In this document: positions 4,909 through 7,832 of the stretch, piece after piece
Numbering within the stretch: position 1 is the stretch's first letter
Layout: each line of letters opens with the position of its first letter
NCBI GenBank assembly: GCA_030602675.1
Contig: JAUVZH010000110.1
Span: forward strand, 1-7,832
Reading direction: 5' to 3'
Length of the DNA: 7,832 nt
Source of the DNA: Candidatus Heimdallarchaeota archaeon
GTDB lineage: Archaea; Asgardarchaeota; Heimdallarchaeia; JABLTI01
Position numbers and translations under genes: made by a program
Notes under the pieces: model-generated
What the model was told of the DNA's origin: nothing
The model's input: the letters and a program-made list of their open reading frames with translations, nothing else
Databases searched by the model: none

Positions 4909-5952
4909 TTGCCTAATAGGGAATTCGTTTCGGTAAATGGGAATTCTTTAGATGAGAATATCTACTTAAGTAAGATACTTCTTTTTACAAAAGATGCTCA
5001 TCAAATTGCCGAACAATTGATGGAATATTCTGAATCCACTGTCAGTACAAATTGCATCAATACTATTGGTATGTATCCATTAATTTCAAGAATTGAAACC
5101 CCTCTTGGTATGTTATGCATGTCTATTTGGATAATAAGCGACGATGAACGATTCGAACAGTTTCGAATGGCATATTATTCAGGTGCTTCGCATTCAATCA
5201 TCTTGAACAGGAATCAAGAGGAGTACAATAGCTTAGATGATTTGTATTTAATTACTCCACAAGGTGTTCCAATAACCATTCTTACTATAGCTCAAGACCA
5301 AAGCAATTTTAATTACCTTCCAGCTAGCCTTTCTGAGCATGAAAACAGGAGAGCTATCTATTTCAAAACTATTAATGATTTATCTTTACTCTCCACGATC
5401 TTTAATGAAATAGGGCAAAAACTCGCTGATGACATAAGATCTGGTGAATATCAAACATTTACTCCTCAATTAGTTAAACCATCAAAAATCTTCAAACTTT
5501 ATAACAAGAAATCTTTTGATAAAGTTCAAGATTTAGTTAATAGATTAGGTTATAATCTTCAGGAATCAGGTGTGGTGACTTTAACTAAAGATATCTACAC
5601 TTTTGATATAGACTTCTACAGAAATCAGGTTAAAGCAAATATTACTAGCTGTCTTTCTTGCGACAAACAGTGCAAACATTATAGAAAGCTATGTGTTATC
5701 GAAGAAGATCAAGGATTTTCCAATTTTGTTCATTTTGATAATTTGAGAGCTTTGGCGATTCTTTATTCAATTCATGATGGTAGCTTTGCTTCTTTAACTG
5801 GAGAAAGACCAAGAGAGAACATTCAGTATCAACTTCAGAAATTGAGATTATTATATGAGGTAAATTGCCCGCATTTTAAAGAAGAACAGAAGTTTCAAGA
5901 AAAAAATAAAAAATCCAAGAAAAATAGAAAAAGAAAATTACATTTGACTTAG
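4909..5952 (+). CDS. Degenerate Ras/Rab-like small-GTPase-fold protein with C-terminal cysteine cluster
   Basis: 347 residues. Residues 20-175 follow the order of a small GTPase: strand SKILLF (21-26), TIGMYPLISRIETPLG (52-67) like the switch I region, MSIWIISDDERFEQFRMAYYSGA (71-93) like the IWDTAGQERF...YYRGA stretch, SIILN (96-100), and the strand VPITILT (120-126). Every nucleotide motif is gone: the P-loop is FTKDAHQIAEQL, DxxG is ISDD, and NKxD is AQDQ. It should therefore fold like a G domain but not bind or hydrolyse GTP. Residues 190-325 form a second part with C248-x2-C251-x3-C255-x6-C262 and a later Cys320-Pro-His322, a likely zinc or Fe-S site. The last 20 residues are Lys/Arg-rich. 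No signal peptide or membrane segment is seen. The function is unknown. Small GTPases are expanded in Asgard archaea, which fits the source. It diverges from aIF1A and is followed by the coiled-coil gene after 145 bases. The stop is TAG. Confidence 0.7.
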   Translation: MPNREFVSVNGNSLDENIYLSKILLFTKDAHQIAEQLMEYSESTVSTNCINTIGMYPLISRIETPLGMLCMSIWIISDDERFEQFRMAYYSGASHSIILNRNQEEYNSLDDLYLITPQGVPITILTIAQDQSNFNYLPASLSEHENRRAIYFKTINDLSLLSTIFNEIGQKLADDIRSGEYQTFTPQLVKPSKIFKLYNKKSFDKVQDLVNRLGYNLQESGVVTLTKDIYTFDIDFYRNQVKANITSCLSCDKQCKHYRKLCVIEEDQGFSNFVHFDNLRALAILYSIHDGSFASLTGERPRENIQYQLQKLRLLYEVNCPHFKEEQKFQEKNKKSKKNRKRKLHLT

Positions 5953-5995
5953 TTTTTATCAAGTTTCTTCTTTTTTGATATTAATATTTTCTTTG
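5953..5995 (+). terminator. Candidate terminator after the pseudo-GTPase gene
   Basis: TATCAA (5957-5962) and TTGATA (5975-5980) can pair around a T-rich 12-base loop containing TTCTTCTTTTTT. More T runs (ATTTT, CTTTGAGTTT) follow. The stem is short, but the T tract alone could terminate archaeal transcription. Confidence 0.35.
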
Positions 5996-6059
5996 AGTTT
6001 ATCCATGCGTATTAACAAAGAATCATATATGTTATGGTTAATTGATAATTAATATTAGA

Positions 6060-6071
6060 TTTAATTATTAA
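6060..6071 (+). promoter_or_regulatory. Weak TATA-like element before the coiled-coil gene
   Basis: TTTAATTATTAA lies about 27-38 bases before ATG 6098. It could serve as a TATA element for a short-leader transcript of the coiled-coil gene and adkA. The surroundings are uniformly AT-rich, so the call is weak. Confidence 0.25.
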
Positions 6072-6087
6072 CTGTAAATATGTAGTT

Positions 6088-6092
6088 GGTGA
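6088..6092 (+). promoter_or_regulatory. Shine-Dalgarno GGTGA selecting ATG 6098
   Basis: GGTGA matches the archaeal anti-Shine-Dalgarno core and lies 5 bases before ATG 6098. It overlaps the earlier in-frame TTG 6086 and GTG 6089, which would otherwise be candidate starts. Confidence 0.55.
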
Positions 6093-6097
6093 AGTTA

Positions 6098-7666
6098 ATG
6101 AGTCTTCAAAGAGAGAACGTAATTCCATTTGTAGTAGATTCAAGAAGTAATGAAATACCATTGGAAGCAGAATTCGCTTATGTTGTTGGTGTTGTAGGTG
6201 ATAAATTAAAGAAAGGGGGATTTTTCAAAAGGTCAAAAGAACGTCTTACACAAGTATCAAAATTCTATTGGCGAGTAGTAGTTGATACGATTAATCACAG
6301 AATTGTATTAGTAGATTCCTTAGGATTATATGGTGGAGGAACTGGAGTACAAGATTTATCACTATCAAATGTTTTTGCTCAATTAAAAGCTCTACAAGAT
6401 GCTTCTACATTGAAAGCCTATGTTGAAAGTTTACATGAAGCAAATTCTATTCTCATACTCGAGACTACTAATTATCCATTGTTTAGTCAGGATTTTACTC
6501 GATCAACTATTGATCTAGTAAGAAAAACAGTTACTGATAGTATGATTGATACACCGCTTATTCTACCAACATTTGATCAAACTATAAGTCAGGAAATTAT
6601 TGACTTGTTAAATGAAACTCCTAGATTTACAGAGGTACAAGATCAACTACAAGAGTTAGCTCATTATTGGTTATCAGAGATAAACTCTCAAATTGAAAAT
6701 ATAGAAAGAAATTTCGCAGGTCGATTATCACGAATACAAAATGAAGTAGAAAACAGAGTTCAAAGCTATAAAGAAAAGATGGATGAAACAATAGATACAA
6801 ATCTTGAAAGAGCAAATCAAGCAGTATTCAGAGAGCTATCTAAATTTGAATCGAGTACTCTTGGACTTACTGGAATGATAAATCCAATTCAGGAACATGC
6901 TCGTAGCATTCTAAATGAAGTACCTTCTCTCGAAACTCCAAAGTTCCAATCTAACATGAAAAGTTTTCTCTCGAAATCAAAAGGGCAAATTGAAAATATC
7001 TCAGGTAAAGTTAAGGAATTAGAAAATGATCGAAAGAAATTAGCTAAAATATTAAATGTAATTACTCAAGATTACATGACTAGAAAAGATGATGCTGTCA
7101 AAGAATATGAAACAAATAAAGCAAATGCAGAGGATGAAGTTGATACTCTACGTATGTCTAGAGATAATGCCTTATCTAATTTGACAGAAATGAGAGAGAG
7201 TATTAAGGAAAATACTGATGCAATGTGCAAAAAACTTCAAAATGCAGTTAATAATCGCAAAGAGGTAATTAATAAATCAACTCTTGGTCAAGGTGGAGAT
7301 GTTCCTTCAAGTATTATTCTCTCTCTCTACTTAATTAAATTCCAAGAAAGAGATGATATCAGATATTATGTCATTCCCCCTCTTATGAAATCAAGAGGTG
7401 GGTTAAGATCCCCTGACTATCCTAATGCTAATATGGATTCAGCAATTAAAGGAGGAAAGGAAGCTGCAGATAAGTTAGCAGAAGAATTGGTATTTAACCG
7501 AAGATTAAAATCCTCATTTGATGCGTTAAGGGCAACTAACTATCTCGCAACTAGTGAATATGCTGGAGCTGTTAAACAAGGATTAGAATTTCTAATCCAA
7601 AATAAGATGATCAGCAAAAGAAGTCATAAGAAGATAATAGAATTGCTGGATAATTTAAATCTATAA
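6098..7666 (+). CDS. Unrecognised protein: globular ends flanking a long broken coiled coil
   Basis: 522 residues from ATG 6098; not recognised as a named family. Three parts are visible. An N-terminal strand-rich globular part (about 5-130) contains FYWRVVVD and HRIVLVDSLGLYGGGTG. Then come two long, highly charged helical stretches with coiled-coil-like spacing (about 180-252 and 290-395), separated by a break rich in Gly, Pro and Ser (about 253-285, LGLTGMINPIQ). Last is a C-terminal globular part (about 400-522) starting with IILSLYLIKFQ and YYVIPPLMKSRGG and ending in helices. There is no Walker A motif, signal peptide or membrane segment. The layout would allow the coiled coil to fold back and bring the two globular ends together, as in SMC-like or tethering proteins, but this is inference. 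The start was chosen by GGTGA 5 bases upstream; TTG 6086 and GTG 6089 are alternatives. adkA begins 15 bases after the stop, so co-transcription is likely. Confidence 0.75.
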   Translation: MSLQRENVIPFVVDSRSNEIPLEAEFAYVVGVVGDKLKKGGFFKRSKERLTQVSKFYWRVVVDTINHRIVLVDSLGLYGGGTGVQDLSLSNVFAQLKALQDASTLKAYVESLHEANSILILETTNYPLFSQDFTRSTIDLVRKTVTDSMIDTPLILPTFDQTISQEIIDLLNETPRFTEVQDQLQELAHYWLSEINSQIENIERNFAGRLSRIQNEVENRVQSYKEKMDETIDTNLERANQAVFRELSKFESSTLGLTGMINPIQEHARSILNEVPSLETPKFQSNMKSFLSKSKGQIENISGKVKELENDRKKLAKILNVITQDYMTRKDDAVKEYETNKANAEDEVDTLRMSRDNALSNLTEMRESIKENTDAMCKKLQNAVNNRKEVINKSTLGQGGDVPSSIILSLYLIKFQERDDIRYYVIPPLMKSRGGLRSPDYPNANMDSAIKGGKEAADKLAEELVFNRRLKSSFDALRATNYLATSEYAGAVKQGLEFLIQNKMISKRSHKKIIELLDNLNL

Positions 7667-7681
7667 TTAGTAGTGATTAAA

Positions 7682-7832
7682 ATGGAAAACGAAGGAAGCA
7701 TTGCAATTGTTGGCGGTGTCCCTGGTGTTGGTAAAACAACAGTAATAAACAAAGCACTTGAATATGCTAGCAAAAACGATTTTGAAATTTTGATTATTGT
7801 TTATGGTTCAGTAATGATGGAAATAGCAAAAG
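7682..7832 (+). CDS. adkA: Archaeal-type adenylate kinase AdkA, 5' part (runs off window)
   Basis: The first 50 residues of an archaeal adenylate kinase, which interconverts ATP plus AMP and 2 ADP in the cytoplasm. The Walker A loop GVPGVGKT spans 12-19 in the AdkA-specific form VxGVPGVGKTTV, and YGSVMMEIAK (41-50) matches the following AMP-side segment of the archaeal family (yGdvMxexAk). Bacterial Adk has a different G-x-PGAGKGT loop, so the archaeal type is clear. About three quarters of the usual 190 or so residues lie outside the window. ATG 7682 has GTGAT 4 bases upstream; an in-frame GTG at 7673 would add three residues. It begins 15 bases after the coiled-coil gene and is probably in one transcript with it. 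Confidence 0.9.
   Translation, partial: MENEGSIAIVGGVPGVGKTTVINKALEYASKNDFEILIIVYGSVMMEIAK

Noticed and set aside
4919..4946. GGGAATTC repeated 20 bases apart at the start of the pseudo-GTPase gene
   Set aside because: Both copies are inside coding sequence and there is no third copy or extended similarity; probably chance.
6086..6097. TTG 6086 or GTG 6089 as the start of the coiled-coil protein
   Set aside because: They overlap the GGTGA element that is correctly spaced for ATG 6098. They would add only three or four residues.
6627..6815. Minus-strand open frame of 62 codons inside the coiled-coil gene
   Set aside because: Its Leu/Phe-rich sequence is the antisense of a charged helical region. 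No ribosome-binding site or family resemblance was seen.

Overview
The window looks like chromosomal DNA from an AT-rich archaeon, most likely a member of the Asgard lineages. The archaeal assignment is firm. aIF1A, a RIO1-type kinase and a two-KH-domain Dim2/Pno1-like protein lie in a row, as in many archaea, and the window ends in the start of an archaeal-type adenylate kinase (AdkA). The promoters are TATA-like, and most genes appear to start at TTG, GTG or even CTG behind good Shine-Dalgarno sites. The Asgard assignment is an inference. It rests mainly on a protein that preserves the shape of a Rab/Arf-like small GTPase but has lost all of its nucleotide-binding motifs.

Layout. Bases 1-899 (+) hold the 3' part of a fused, thiamine-diphosphate-dependent sulfopyruvate/phosphonopyruvate decarboxylase. 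It converges, with a 13-base gap, on a leftward block spanning 913-4652. Read in the direction of transcription, that block is aIF1A, RIO1 kinase, Dim2/Pno1-like KH protein, Eis-like acetyltransferase and a TfoX N-terminal-domain protein. A 256-base divergent intergenic region (4653-4908) carries two TTTATAAA boxes and several inverted repeats. To its right lie three rightward genes: the degenerate GTPase-like protein with a cysteine cluster (4909-5952), an unrecognised coiled-coil protein (6098-7666) and the truncated adkA (7682 to the end).

How the genes work together. aIF1A acts in start-site selection on the small ribosomal subunit. The relatives of the RIO1 and KH proteins act in late maturation of that subunit, so these three form a small-subunit module. 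The Eis-like and TfoX-like genes follow in the same direction (27-base gap, then a 43-base overlap) and are probably co-transcribed with the KH gene, although nothing in their sequences links them to ribosomes. The pseudo-GTPase and the coiled-coil protein are the least explained part of the window and the best candidates for something undescribed.

No rRNA, tRNA, CRISPR array, insertion sequence or attachment site was seen. Non-coding stretches are all shorter than 300 bases.
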